A stretch of DNA of 64,000 nucleotides from Halomicrococcus gelatinilyticus (lineage in GTDB: Archaea > Halobacteriota > Halobacteria > Halobacteriales > Haladaptataceae): NCBI GenBank assembly GCA_024227995.1, contig CP100465.1:248001-312000 (forward strand), in the 5' to 3' direction. Numbering within the stretch: the stretch's first letter is position 1; each line of letters starts with the position of its first letter. The notes beneath the pieces are model-generated. The model had not been told where the DNA came from. It made no database searches and saw only the letters and a list, made by a program, of their open reading frames with translations. Position numbers and translations under genes: made by a program. Shown here in pieces: positions 6,609 to 16,105 of this stretch.

Positions 6609-8869
6609 TCCTCGTGCTTCGCAACCTCGAACATCGTCTCGACGGCGACGTCGGGTGCGACCGAGATGGAGTCGATGCCGGCGTCGAGCAGGAACTCGAC
6701 GTAGCCGGGCACCGTCGACGGCGCGTCGCCGCAGATGCCGACGGGGACGTCGTGGTCGTGGGCGTCGGCGACGAGCGAGCGGATCGACTCCTCGACCGCG
6801 GGGTCGGCCTCGTCGAACAGGTGGGCGAGCCGCGCCGAGTTCCGGTCGACGCCGAGCACGAGCTGGGTCAGGTCGTTCGACCCGACGGAGAAGCCGTCGA
6901 AGCGCTCGGCGAACTCGTCGGCGAGCACGACGTTCGAGGGGAGCTCCGCCATCACGTAGACGGGAACGTCGTCGGGCGGCAACCCGAACTCCCCGAGCAG
7001 GTCCAGGACCTGCTCGCCCTCCTCGGGCGTCCGGCAGAACGGCACCATCACGACGACGTTGTCGAGGCCGACGTCCTCCCGGACCTGTCGGAGCGCCGTA
7101 CACTCCAGTTCGAACGCGTCGCGGAACCGCTCGTCGTAGTACCGAGACGCGCCCCGCCAGCCCAGCATCGGGTTCGCCTCCTCGGGTTCGTAGTAGCGTC
7201 CGCCCTCCAGGTTACGGTACTCGTCGGTCTTGAAGTCGCTGAGGCGGACGACGACAGTGGCGGGGTAGAACGCCGCCGCTATCTTCGCGATGCCGGTCCG
7301 GAGCGCGTCGACGAACTGCTTGCCCTCGTTGCGCGCGAGCAGGTGCAGCGGGTGGGCGCCGACGTGGCTGGTGACGATGAACTCCTCGCGCGCGAGGCCG
7401 ACGCCGTCGACCGGGAGGTCGGCCAGCGCGAACGCGCGGTCGGGGTCGCCGAGCACGAGCATCACGTCCGTCTCGGTGTCGGGAACCTCGCCGGGGCGGT
7501 GCTCCTCGACGGCGTAGTCGAGGTGTCCCTCGTACACCCTGCCCCTCGCGCTCGTGCAGTCGACGGTCACCGCCTCGCCGTCGCGCAGGACGCGCGTCGC
7601 GTTTGCCGCGCCGACGACGGCCGGAACGCCGAGTTCGCGCGAGACGATGGCGGCGTGGCTCGTCTTCCCGCCGCGTTCGGTGACGATGGCGCTCGCCGAC
7701 CGCATCGCCGGCACCCAGTCGGGGTCGGTCATCTCCGTGACGAGCACGTCGCCCGCCTCGAAGCGGTCCATCTCGCGCAGTTCGTGCATGACCCGGACCG
7801 TCCCGTCGCCGACGGCGTTGCCGATGGCGACGCCGGACAGCAACGGGTCGCCCCCCTCCTCCTCCAGGTGGTACTCCCGGAGGAACTCCTTCTCGCGGCC
7901 GCCGTGAACTGTTTCGGGACGGGCCTGGACGACGTAGGCCGTCCCGTCCGCGACCAGCCACTCGACGTCCATCGGACGCCCGTAGTGGTCCTCGATGCGA
8001 CCGGCGTACGTCGCGAGTTCGCGGATGCGTTCGTCGTCGAGCGCCGGCACCTCCCGCTCGGCGGGGGGAACGTCCTCCACCTCGGTCTCGGTGCCCCGGA
8101 CCACCATCCGGCGGGACTTCTGGCCGACGTCCCGTTCGACGATGCCGCCGGTCGGTTCGAAGACGGTGTAGCGGTCCGGCGTCACCTCCCCCTGGACGAC
8201 GAGTTCGCCGAGGCCGTACGCGCCCTCGATGACGACGACGTCGTCGAACCCCGAGTCGGGGTCGTTGGTGAAGGCGACGCCCGCGGCGTCGGCCCGCCCC
8301 ATCTGCTGGACGATGGCCGCGAGCTTCACGTCGAAGTGGTCGAAGTCGTTCTCCTCCCGGTAGGCGATGGCGCGGTCGGTGAACAGCGATGCGTAACACC
8401 CCCGGACCGCCTCCAGCAGGTCCTCGCTGCCCGTCACGTTCAGGAACGTCTCCTGCTGGCCGGCGAACGACGCCTCGGGGAGGTCCTCGGCCGTGGCGGA
8501 CGACCGCACCGCGACCGCGGGGTCGGTCGCGTCGAGTTCCCCGCCCAGGTCCGCGTACCGGTCGGCGATGGCGTCCGCGAGGTCGTCGGGGAACGCCGCC
8601 CCGCGGATGATGTCTCGGACGCGCTGGCCTCGGTCCCGGAGGTCGCTCACGTCGTCGGGGGAGAGGTCCGCGAGGACGGAACGGACCTCCTCGTCGATGC
8701 CCGACGCGTCCACGAAGCGGTCGTACGCGTCCGCCGTCGTCGCGAACCCTGGCAGGACAGGCACGTCGAGCGTCGCGAGCACGCCGAGGTTGGCCGCCTT
8801 CCCCCCGACGACGTCACCGTCGTCGCCGTCCAGTTCCCGCAGTCGCCTCACGTAATCCGTGTCTCCCAT
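6605..8869 (-). CDS. ppsA: Phosphoenolpyruvate synthase
   Basis: A 754-residue enzyme converting pyruvate, ATP and water to PEP, AMP and phosphate for gluconeogenesis. The N-terminal ATP-grasp half shows DVVGGKAANLG, VRSSATAEDLPEASFAGQQ and a DVEWL/VVQARPE block. The central mobile domain has the phosphorylated histidine in GGKTSHAAIVSRELG (about residue 403). The C-terminal TIM barrel has the FSVGSNDLTQLVLGVDRNS and VGICGDAPS motifs with the catalytic Cys. Length is normal for an archaeal enzyme. Acetate or RuBisCO-derived three-carbon flux could both feed it, but no link to the nearby rbcL is shown. Confidence 0.95.
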   Translation of the reverse strand: MGDTDYVRRLRELDGDDGDVVGGKAANLGVLATLDVPVLPGFATTADAYDRFVDASGIDEEVRSVLADLSPDDVSDLRDRGQRVRDIIRGAAFPDDLADAIADRYADLGGELDATDPAVAVRSSATAEDLPEASFAGQQETFLNVTGSEDLLEAVRGCYASLFTDRAIAYREENDFDHFDVKLAAIVQQMGRADAAGVAFTNDPDSGFDDVVVIEGAYGLGELVVQGEVTPDRYTVFEPTGGIVERDVGQKSRRMVVRGTETEVEDVPPAEREVPALDDERIRELATYAGRIEDHYGRPMDVEWLVADGTAYVVQARPETVHGGREKEFLREYHLEEEGGDPLLSGVAIGNAVGDGTVRVMHELREMDRFEAGDVLVTEMTDPDWVPAMRSASAIVTERGGKTSHAAIVSRELGVPAVVGAANATRVLRDGEAVTVDCTSARGRVYEGHLDYAVEEHRPGEVPDTETDVMLVLGDPDRAFALADLPVDGVGLAREEFIVTSHVGAHPLHLLARNEGKQFVDALRTGIAKIAAAFYPATVVVRLSDFKTDEYRNLEGGRYYEPEEANPMLGWRGASRYYDERFRDAFELECTALRQVREDVGLDNVVVMVPFCRTPEEGEQVLDLLGEFGLPPDDVPVYVMAELPSNVVLADEFAERFDGFSVGSNDLTQLVLGVDRNSARLAHLFDEADPAVEESIRSLVADAHDHDVPVGICGDAPSTVPGYVEFLLDAGIDSISVAPDVAVETMFEVAKHED

Positions 8870-9032
8870 CTTCTGTCCCCTCCACGGAACCTCGACGCGG
8901 AGCGTCTTGAAAGACGTTCATGTTCCGTGCGAACAATTCTGTCGGAGATGCTCTACAGCAACAATTAAGGACAGAAAGTATATCCACTACTGTATTACCA
9001 GAATAGATAGTAAAAGTCAGTGAAAATATATT

Positions 9033-11561
9033 ATGCTAGGTAAACTTAAGAACGTCTACAAGACGCTCGGGTTCAAGATCGTCCTCGTTATCCTCGTCTG
9101 TAGTCTCGTTCCGCTCGGTGCGACGACGTACATCTCGCTGGAGCAGGCAGACGAGAAGCTGGACAAGAAGTCGACAGCTCGGCAGGCTGCGGCGGTCGAG
9201 AACGTCGCGGAGAAAGCGGAGACGCGGTCGCGGTTCTACCAGAAGCAGATCAGACTCGTCAGACAGCACCCGTCGGTGCAGGACCTGGTCGAAAAGCGGT
9301 ACGAGAACGAGTCGCTCGGCGAGGCGGTGACGCGGTACGAGAAGGGCGCGGGATATCCCAGGCTCCTCGACGGTGACCCGGCCTACGAGCGGACGCAGAC
9401 GTACTTCACGCGGGTCGCGGCCGACAACCCCAGCATCGACATGATACGGGTGTTCTGGCGCGACGGCAACGTCCTCTCCGGATACAAACTCGGCTCGGAG
9501 GACGTGAAAGACTACAAGGCGAACAAGGGCTGGTTCGAGGACGTCGTCGAGAGCAACACGATACGCGAAGGGGAGGTCTACGTCTCCGCGATCAACGTCG
9601 CGCGAGCGACCGACTCGCCCGCGATACGCTACGCGATGCCGATCGTCGTCGAGGGCAAGACGGTGGGCCTCGTCATCATCAACTACGAGGCGACCCAGAT
9701 CACCGCGCCCGTCAGGACGATCGAACTCGGCGAGAACGGGTACGGGGCGCTCGTCGACACCGGGTATCAGACGGTCGAGGGCGTGGAGATGGGGCCGACC
9801 TACGTGGCGAACGGCCGGAACAACGACCTCGAGTTCAACATGTCGGCCGCCAGTAACCTCTCCATCCCCACGAGCTCGCTGTCCGGTGAGACCGGCAATC
9901 TCACGTTCCAGGACGACGGCCAGAAGTGGAACGGCCAGTACAGGAAGGTCGAACTGGCGAACGGCCACGAGTACTACGCGGTCGCTGCCGTCCCGTCCGC
10001 CGAGATGAACGCCGCCCAGCGCAACATCCGCGAGTCGAGCTTCCTCATCTCGGGGATCGCCGCACTGCTCGTCGTCGGCCTCGGTCTCTTCACGTCCCGA
10101 CGCATCACCCGGCCGATCGACGAGATCGCCGACGACGCGGCGGCGGTCGCCGACGGCGACCTCGACCACGACATCCGCCAGTCGTCGTTCAGCAGCGAGA
10201 TCGACACCCTCACGAGCTCGGTCGGGGAGATGAAGCGGAACGTCGTCGAGGCGCTCGAGGACGCGGAGGACGCGAAACGCGAGGCGGAGGCGGAGAGCGA
10301 GCGTGCCCGCGAGGCGATGGAGGAGGCCGAGCAGGCGAAGGCCGAGGCCGAAGGGGCCCAGGAGCAGGCGGAGGAAGCCAGGGCGGAGGCCGAGGCGCTC
10401 TCCACGGCCATCGAGTCGAAGGCCGACGAGTACAGCGCGGTGATGGCCGCGGCGGCGGACGGCGACCTCACCCGTCGCATGGACCCCGACAGCCGGAGCG
10501 AGGCGATGACCGAGATCGGCGAGGCGTTCAACGAGATGATCGCCGACCTCGAATCGACCGTCGTGGAGATACAGCGGTTCGCGGACCGGGTCGACGCCGC
10601 GAGCGGCCAGGTGACCACGAGCGCGGAGGAGGTCGAACGCACCAGCGAGGAGGTCAGCGAGTCGGTCCAGGACATCTCCGACGGCGCTGCCCGACAGAAC
10701 GAGAACCTCCAGGAGATCTCCGGCGAGATGAACGACCTCTCCGCGACCATCGAGGAGATAGCGTCGTCGGCGAACGAGGTCGCCGGCGTGTCCCAGCGCG
10801 CGGCCGAGGTCGGCGAGACCGGCAGCGAGCACGCGACGGCGGCGCTGGACGAGATGGACAGCATCGAGACCGCCGCCGCAGGGGCGAAAGAGGAGGTCGA
10901 GTCGCTGGACGAGGAGATGGCCGCCATCGGCGAGATCGTCGAACTCATCGACAGCATCGCCGAGCAGACGAACCTGCTCGCGCTGAACGCCTCCATCGAG
11001 GCAGCCCGCGCCGGCGAGGCCGGCGAAGGGTTCGAGATCGTCGCGAACGAGATCAAGGACCTGGCGGCCGAGACGGCGGAGGCGACGACGGAGATTGAGG
11101 AACTCATCGAGAACGTCCAGTCGTCGACCGGCAACACCGTCGAGGACGTCGCCAGCGTGCAGGCGCGCCTGACCTCCGGGAGGGAGACCGTCGAGTCGGC
11201 GCTCGACTCGCTGGACGAGGTGGTCGAGTTCGTCGAGGAGGCCAACGACGGCATCCAGTCGATCAGCGACGCGACCGACGAGCAGGCCGCCTCGACCGAG
11301 GAGGCGGTCGCCATGCTCGACCAGATCGCCGAGACGAGCGAGGAGACGACCGCCGAAGCCCAGAACGTGGCGGCGGCGTCCGAGCAGGCGACGTCGGCCA
11401 TCGGGTCGGTCTCTGACAGCGCGACGGACCTCTCCCGGCAGGCGACCGACCTCAAGGACCGACTCGACGAGTTCGAGGTGGCAGACGGCGGTGACGCATC
11501 CGCCGACGGATCCGTCGACGACACCGAGATGCAGTTCGGCCAGGTGACGACCGACGACTGA
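9033..11561 (+). CDS. Membrane-bound halobacterial transducer (methyl-accepting chemotaxis protein)
   Basis: An 842-residue chemoreceptor. A first membrane helix (about residues 13-35) is followed by a roughly 300-residue extracellular dCache-type sensor with the [18 protein letters not shown] and [20 protein letters not shown] segments. A second membrane helix lies near residues 331-353, then a HAMP domain, an Ala/Glu-rich helical stretch, a second HAMP-like unit, and the MCP signalling domain. The hairpin tip that contacts CheA/CheW is the conserved [20 protein letters not shown] (about residues 645-665). The ligand is unknown, though dCache domains often bind amino acids or organic acids. 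The 5' flank is A+T-rich, with a TATA-like AGTAAAAGT close to the start. Confidence 0.92.
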   Translation: MLGKLKNVYKTLGFKIVLVILVCSLVPLGATTYISLEQADEKLDKKSTARQAAAVENVAEKAETRSRFYQKQIRLVRQHPSVQDLVEKRYENESLGEAVTRYEKGAGYPRLLDGDPAYERTQTYFTRVAADNPSIDMIRVFWRDGNVLSGYKLGSEDVKDYKANKGWFEDVVESNTIREGEVYVSAINVARATDSPAIRYAMPIVVEGKTVGLVIINYEATQITAPVRTIELGENGYGALVDTGYQTVEGVEMGPTYVANGRNNDLEFNMSAASNLSIPTSSLSGETGNLTFQDDGQKWNGQYRKVELANGHEYYAVAAVPSAEMNAAQRNIRESSFLISGIAALLVVGLGLFTSRRITRPIDEIADDAAAVADGDLDHDIRQSSFSSEIDTLTSSVGEMKRNVVEALEDAEDAKREAEAESERAREAMEEAEQAKAEAEGAQEQAEEARAEAEALSTAIESKADEYSAVMAAAADGDLTRRMDPDSRSEAMTEIGEAFNEMIADLESTVVEIQRFADRVDAASGQVTTSAEEVERTSEEVSESVQDISDGAARQNENLQEISGEMNDLSATIEEIASSANEVAGVSQRAAEVGETGSEHATAALDEMDSIETAAAGAKEEVESLDEEMAAIGEIVELIDSIAEQTNLLALNASIEAARAGEAGEGFEIVANEIKDLAAETAEATTEIEELIENVQSSTGNTVEDVASVQARLTSGRETVESALDSLDEVVEFVEEANDGIQSISDATDEQAASTEEAVAMLDQIAETSEETTAEAQNVAAASEQATSAIGSVSDSATDLSRQATDLKDRLDEFEVADGGDASADGSVDDTEMQFGQVTTDD

Positions 11562-11562
11562 C

Positions 11563-11580
11563 GGCCCGGTCCGTCGGGCC
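11563..11580 (+). terminator. GC hairpin after the transducer gene
   Basis: Perfect six-base arms GGCCCG and CGGGCC around a six-base loop, starting two bases after the transducer stop codon. There is no T-tract directly after it, so it is only a possible terminator. Confidence 0.3.
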
Positions 11581-11688
11581 CGTCTCCGTAGCTGACTTCG
11601 TTCGCCGTCCTTCTTCGTTGATTCCCGGACCGTCCGCGGCCGTGACATCCACGAGCGTCACGTCGGTCGGTGACGTACACCGTCCTGG

Positions 11689-12915
11689 ATGAACATCAGC
11701 AACCTGGTCTCCACGGAGTTCGAGACCGTAGACGTCGACGCTCCCGTGTCGAAACTCGAGGGGAAGTTCGCGGACCCGGAGCTGCAGGCGGTCGTCGTCA
11801 CGGACGACGACGAGTACAGCGGTCTCGTGACCCGCCGGCAGCTGAACACGGCGCACCGCCACCCGGACGAGAAGGCGCGCAACCTCGTCTGGCACGTCTC
11901 GAAGGTCGCCCCGGACGAGAACGTCCGCACCGTCGCCCGACTGCTGATCGGCAGTCGCTCCCGCGTCCTCCCGGCGTTCGACGACGGCGACCTCCACGGC
12001 GTCGTGACCGCCGACGCGGTGCTCGACGCGGTCCGGTCGTACCTCGGCGTACTGTCTGTGTCGGACGTCTACAGCCACGACCTCGTCACGGTCGCGCCGA
12101 CGACGACCATGGGCGAGGCGCTGCACCTGTTCCGCGAGCGCGACGTGACTCACCTGCCCGTCGTCGAGCGCCCAGACGCCCGCGCCGACGAAGCGGCGAG
12201 CGGCGACGTCGTCGGCGTCGTGAGCATCTTCGACTCCCTCGACTTCTCCGCGCGCGAGATGGGGAAAGAGCAGGGCGGGTCGCCCGACCGGTTCGACCGC
12301 ACCGGCGGCCGCTCCCACGGCGGCTTCGGAGAGCGCGCCGGTGAACTGGAGCGGATGCTCGACCTCCCGGTGCGCAACGTGATGAGCGAACCGGCGCGGA
12401 CGACCGCTCCCGACCGGCCGCTCGACGAGGCGGTCGGGACGATGCTCGACGAGGGCATCTCGTCGCTCGTCGTCACCTCGGGCGACGGACCGGCAGGCAT
12501 CGTGACGAAGACCGACGCGCTGGAGGCGCTGACGTGGACCGAGGAGCGGCACCTCACGCTCCAGATCGACGGCATCGACCTGCTGGACGACGTCTCGCGG
12601 GAGGAGCTCCGTGGGATGATCGAGCGCACGGCCGACAAGTACGCGCGGATGACGGTGTACGACGCCCACGTCTACCTCCACGAGCACAAGGAGTCGTTCC
12701 GGGGTACGCCCCTGGTGCTGGCGCGCATCCGTCTCTTCACGGACAAGGGACAGTTCGTCGGCACCGGGGAGGGGTACGGCGCGGGGCACGCGCTCCGCCT
12801 CGCGCGCAACCGCCTGGAGCGCCAGATACTGGAGGGAAAGGAGTACGCCCGCTCGAAGAAGCATCCCTCGCTCGAGGAGCAGGAGAAACTGCTGGGCTGG
12901 TGGCTGGCGGGGTGA
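11689..12915 (+). CDS. Four-CBS protein with C-terminal HPF/RaiA-like domain
   Basis: A 408-residue soluble protein. Residues 1 to about 265 form four CBS modules (two Bateman pairs), recognisable by LVVTSGDGPAGIVTKTDAL-type ends, and should bind an adenine nucleotide. From about residue 290 the sequence changes to EELRGMIERTADKYARM, then DAHVYLHEHKES, VLARIRLFTDKGQFVGTGEG and ALRLARNRLERQILEGKEY. That pattern resembles the ribosome hibernation promoting factor (S30AE) fold. The likely role is nucleotide-dependent control of ribosome dormancy, inferred from the domain combination only. It has its own start 127 bases after the transducer gene. Confidence 0.72.
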   Translation: MNISNLVSTEFETVDVDAPVSKLEGKFADPELQAVVVTDDDEYSGLVTRRQLNTAHRHPDEKARNLVWHVSKVAPDENVRTVARLLIGSRSRVLPAFDDGDLHGVVTADAVLDAVRSYLGVLSVSDVYSHDLVTVAPTTTMGEALHLFRERDVTHLPVVERPDARADEAASGDVVGVVSIFDSLDFSAREMGKEQGGSPDRFDRTGGRSHGGFGERAGELERMLDLPVRNVMSEPARTTAPDRPLDEAVGTMLDEGISSLVVTSGDGPAGIVTKTDALEALTWTEERHLTLQIDGIDLLDDVSREELRGMIERTADKYARMTVYDAHVYLHEHKESFRGTPLVLARIRLFTDKGQFVGTGEGYGAGHALRLARNRLERQILEGKEYARSKKHPSLEEQEKLLGWWLAG

Positions 12916-13008
12916 CGGCGGCCCGACCCACGGGGCCAGGAACCGACGCCACCGCCGCCGGCCCCGGGACTTAACCTCGCGTCCGTGGACGTCGAAGAGG
13001 GTACGAGT

Positions 13009-13608
13009 ATGGTCGACAGACGCGACGTTCTCCGGGCGGGCGCAGCGGCGGCGGGCGGGGCGACCGTGACCGCGAGCGCACAGGACGGCTCCCCGACGTA
13101 CAGCGCCGGACGGATGACGGGCGACCAGCAGCCGGATTCGGTCGAGACCGACGCGGAAGGAGCGCTGCTACTCTCCCGCCGTGGGGACTCGATGCGCTAC
13201 GTTCTCCTCGTGACCGGCGTCGAGGACGTCACCCAGGCGCACATCCACCGCGGCGAGGAGGGGAAGAACGGGCCGGTCGTCACCTGGCTCTATCCGGGGC
13301 CGCGCTCCCGGAACCCGCAACGTATCCCGGGACGGTTCGACGGCGTCCTCGCGGAGGGCGAGTTCGGAGCCGGTGCCCTCGTGGGACCGCTGGGCGGTGG
13401 GACGCTGGACGACCTCGTGGCAGCCGTCGAGAACCGCGGTGCCTTCGTCCAGGTGCACACGAAGGCGAACCCGGCGGGCGAGATACGCGGACAGCTCGGC
13501 GGGGTCGGGAGCGTGACGGTCCAGTTCCGCAACCGCGTCGAGGTCGAGGCCGGGGACGGGTTCGGCTTCCAGCGGTCGGTGCAGCTACAGATTCAGCAGC
13601 GTTCCTGA
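13009..13608 (+). CDS. Exported CHRD domain protein
   Basis: A 199-residue protein starting at ATG 13009. The twin-arginine signal (DRRDVLRAGAAAAGG) sits right at this start, whereas an upstream GTG at 12985 would push it inward. After the signal comes a CHRD domain: a strand with MRYVLLVTGVEDVTQAHIHR, a central HTKANPAGEIRGQL motif, and the typical Gly-rich spacing. CHRD domains are found in chordin and in many secreted microbial proteins; their microbial function is unknown. A short C-terminal extension ends in Gln-rich sequence. The end overlaps the end of the convergent menE gene by 16 bases. Confidence 0.82.
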   Translation: MVDRRDVLRAGAAAAGGATVTASAQDGSPTYSAGRMTGDQQPDSVETDAEGALLLSRRGDSMRYVLLVTGVEDVTQAHIHRGEEGKNGPVVTWLYPGPRSRNPQRIPGRFDGVLAEGEFGAGALVGPLGGGTLDDLVAAVENRGAFVQVHTKANPAGEIRGQLGGVGSVTVQFRNRVEVEAGDGFGFQRSVQLQIQQRS

Positions 13609-15071
13609 CGCAGGCGCTCGCGGACGGCGTCGCGGTCGACGGTCCCCGACGCGGTTCGCGGGAGTTGCTCCGCGGTCGCCAGCAGCCGCGGGTGTTTGTA
13701 GCCCGCCAGCCGTCCGTCGCAGTGGTCGCGGACGTCGGCAAGCGAGAGGGCCGCGTCGCCGCGGGGAACGACGAGCGCGGCGACGCGCTCGCCCCACTCC
13801 TCGTCCTCGACGCCGATCACGGCCGCCTCCGCGACGTCGGGGTGGTCGCGGAGCGTCGCGACAACCTCGCCGGGGTCGACGTTCTCCCCGCCGGTGACGA
13901 TGCGGTCCGAGCGGCGGTTGAGCACCCAGAGCCGGCCCGCCTCGTCGCGGTAGCCCACGTCGCCGGTGTGGAGGCCGTGTTCGCCGAACGCGGCCGCGGT
14001 CTCCCCGGGGTCGTCGTAGTAGCCCGCCATCACGGTGGGTCCCGAGACGACGAGTTCGCCGGGTTCGTCCGGTGGGAGCGGGTCGCCCGACTCGTCGACG
14101 ACCGTCACGTCGGTCCAGAGGAGCGGTCGACCGACGGTGCCGTCGTGGTCGAACGCCTCCGCCGGGGAAGCGGTCGCGACCTGCGATGCCGTCTCGGTCA
14201 TGCCGTACGTCGGGTAGACCGGAACGCCGCGTCGCTCGCACTCGGCGAGCAGTTCGTCGCGTGCGGGCGCGCCGCCGAGCAGGACGAACCGCAGCGAGTC
14301 CGGCAACTCGCCCGTCGCCAGCAGCCGTTTCAGCATCGTCGGGACGAGCGAGACGCCGGTCGCGCCGTGCTCGTCGAGCGCCGCGAGCGTCCGCTCCGGG
14401 TCGAACCCCTCCTCGACGACGACGGTGGTGCCGTACAGCGTCGACCGCAGCACCGGTGCGAGTCCGCCCATGTGGTACGTCGAGAGACAGAGGTGCCAGC
14501 GGTCCTCCGGGAGGACGCCGAGTCGGAACGCTGAGGCGGTCGCGCTGGCGAGCAGGTTCCCCATCGTCAGGACGACCGCCTTCGGGTCGCCCGTCGTCCC
14601 GGAGGTGAACAGGACGACCTGCGGGTCCGCGCGGTCCCACGCCCCCGGCTCGAACGCCGCCGGCTCCTGGCCGTCGAGGGACGGCACCGACCCGTCGTCG
14701 ACCGAGACGACCGGGACGTCGCCGGCGACAGCCGTCGCGTCCGCCCCGGTGTCGGCCTCGCAGACCAGCGCCGCGAGGTCGGCCGTCGCGACCTGCGACC
14801 GGAGTTCGGGGCGCGCGAGACGGACGTTCAGCGGGACGAGCACGCAGCCCAGTCGCATCGCAGCGTGAACCAGCCGAACTGACGCGAGCCGCGTCTCCAT
14901 CAGCACGCCGAGGTGGTCGCCCTCGCGGAGGCCGAGCGCGGCCAGGCGACCGGCCGTCTCCGCGACGCGCACGTCGAGGTCGGCGTAGGTCAGTTCCGTT
15001 CCGTCGTCGGCCGCGACGATGGCCGTCGCGTCCGGCGAGGCCGCCGCGCGGTGGGCGAGCCAGTCTCTCAT
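13593..15071 (-). CDS. menE: O-succinylbenzoate-CoA ligase
   Basis: A 492-residue adenylate-forming enzyme that activates o-succinylbenzoate with CoA in menaquinone synthesis. Start ATG at 15071 (MRDWLAHRAAASPDAT) overlaps the menC stop in an ATGA. Motifs are VLFTSGTTGDPKAVVLTMGN (A3), YPTYGMTETASQ (A5), GYRDEAGRLWVLNRRSDRIV (A7-A8 region) and the hinge and C-terminal lysine region LAGYKHPRLL to PRTASGTVDRD. A general acyl-CoA ligase would look alike, but the position after menA and menC fixes the substrate. The much longer upstream open frame runs through menC in another frame and is not coding. Confidence 0.92.
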   Translation of the reverse strand: MRDWLAHRAAASPDATAIVAADDGTELTYADLDVRVAETAGRLAALGLREGDHLGVLMETRLASVRLVHAAMRLGCVLVPLNVRLARPELRSQVATADLAALVCEADTGADATAVAGDVPVVSVDDGSVPSLDGQEPAAFEPGAWDRADPQVVLFTSGTTGDPKAVVLTMGNLLASATASAFRLGVLPEDRWHLCLSTYHMGGLAPVLRSTLYGTTVVVEEGFDPERTLAALDEHGATGVSLVPTMLKRLLATGELPDSLRFVLLGGAPARDELLAECERRGVPVYPTYGMTETASQVATASPAEAFDHDGTVGRPLLWTDVTVVDESGDPLPPDEPGELVVSGPTVMAGYYDDPGETAAAFGEHGLHTGDVGYRDEAGRLWVLNRRSDRIVTGGENVDPGEVVATLRDHPDVAEAAVIGVEDEEWGERVAALVVPRGDAALSLADVRDHCDGRLAGYKHPRLLATAEQLPRTASGTVDRDAVRERLRQERC

Positions 15072-16105
15072 GGCGACCCCCACGTGTCCGCGACGCCGAC
15101 GCCGGGCGTCTGCGGGACTCCGATCCGACCGTCGACGACCCGCGCGCGGTCGGGGCCGAGGTCGCGGTCGAGCAGTTCGGCGGTCGCCAGCCCGCACGCC
15201 GGTCGGTCCGGGATGGCGGCCGCCGCGTGGATGGCCGCCGTCCGGGCGACGACGGCGTCCACGGTGGTCGTCACGACCGCTTCGACGCCGCGCTCGCGGG
15301 CCTGCCGGGCGGCCGCGACGGTGCGGTCCGGCCCGCCGAGCGCCATCGGCTTCAGAACGAGCACGTCCGCCGCCCCGGCGTCGAGCACCGCGTCGACGGA
15401 ACGGGCGGCGAGCGACTCGTCGGCGGCCACGCCGACCGGGCCGCCACGGAGGTCGGCGAGACCGTCGAGGTCGTCTGCCGGAAGGGGTTGCTCGACGTAG
15501 ACGACGCCGACGTCTGCGAGGGCCGCGAACGCTTCCTCGGCCTGCTCGCGCGACCACGCGCCGTTGGCGTCCGCACGCAGTTCCACCTCCGGGCCGACGG
15601 CCGCTCGCACGTCCCGGAGACGTGCGACGTCCTCGTCGACCGGGCGCGCACCGACCTTCACCTTCACGGCGTCGAAGCCGGCGGCGACGGCGTCCTCGGC
15701 GGCCGCGACGGTCTCGTCGGACGGTGCGTCACCAACGGTGGCGTTTACCGGAATCCCGTCCACGCGCCCACTCTCGTCGACGAGGTGGCGGTACAGCGGA
15801 ACGCCGTCGCGACGGGCGCGAAGGTCCGCGAGCGCGAGCGCAACCCCGTGGCGGGCCGCCGGCCGGTCGTCGAGTTCGGAGAGGACGCCGTCGGGGTCGG
15901 CCAGGACGTCGTCGACGTCCGCGAGCGCGTCGCGGCACCGGGACGGCGACTCGGTCCACCCCGGCAGTGGCGTGGCCTCGCCGATGCCGACGTCGCCGTC
16001 GTCCTCGACGCGGACGAGCAGGCCCTCGCGGTGCTCGATTGCGCCGAGGGCGGTGTCGAGCGGCGACGCGAGGGGGAGCGAGAACTCGCGCGTCTCGACG
16101 GTCAT
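15068..16105 (-). CDS. menC: o-Succinylbenzoate synthase
   Basis: A 345-residue enolase-superfamily protein that dehydrates SHCHC to o-succinylbenzoate. The N-terminal capping domain (MTVETREFSLPLASPLDTAL) leads into the barrel with the catalytic lysines in FDAVKVKVG and in LVLKPMALGG, and metal ligands in RADANGAW, VEQPLP and VAADES. Start ATG at 16105 overlaps the menA stop (ATGA), and the stop overlaps the menE start likewise, giving translational coupling. A dipeptide epimerase or N-acylamino acid racemase is possible by fold, but the operon argues for MenC. Confidence 0.92.
   Translation of the reverse strand: MTVETREFSLPLASPLDTALGAIEHREGLLVRVEDDGDVGIGEATPLPGWTESPSRCRDALADVDDVLADPDGVLSELDDRPAARHGVALALADLRARRDGVPLYRHLVDESGRVDGIPVNATVGDAPSDETVAAAEDAVAAGFDAVKVKVGARPVDEDVARLRDVRAAVGPEVELRADANGAWSREQAEEAFAALADVGVVYVEQPLPADDLDGLADLRGGPVGVAADESLAARSVDAVLDAGAADVLVLKPMALGGPDRTVAAARQARERGVEAVVTTTVDAVVARTAAIHAAAAIPDRPACGLATAELLDRDLGPDRARVVDGRIGVPQTPGVGVADTWGSP

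Noticed and set aside
5993..8968. 991-residue plus-strand open frame across ppsA
   Set aside because: It is the reverse strand of PEP synthase; composition is Arg, Gly, Val and Asp rich with no family motif, as is usual for antisense frames in G+C-rich genes.
9036..11648. 870-residue minus-strand open frame across the transducer gene
   Set aside because: Mirror of the transducer codons; the plus strand has intact membrane helices, HAMP and the MCP hairpin.
13593..15557. Longer menE frame starting near 15557
   Set aside because: The extra part lies inside menC in another frame and is Arg-rich without motifs; the ATGA overlap at 15068-15071 gives a natural start.
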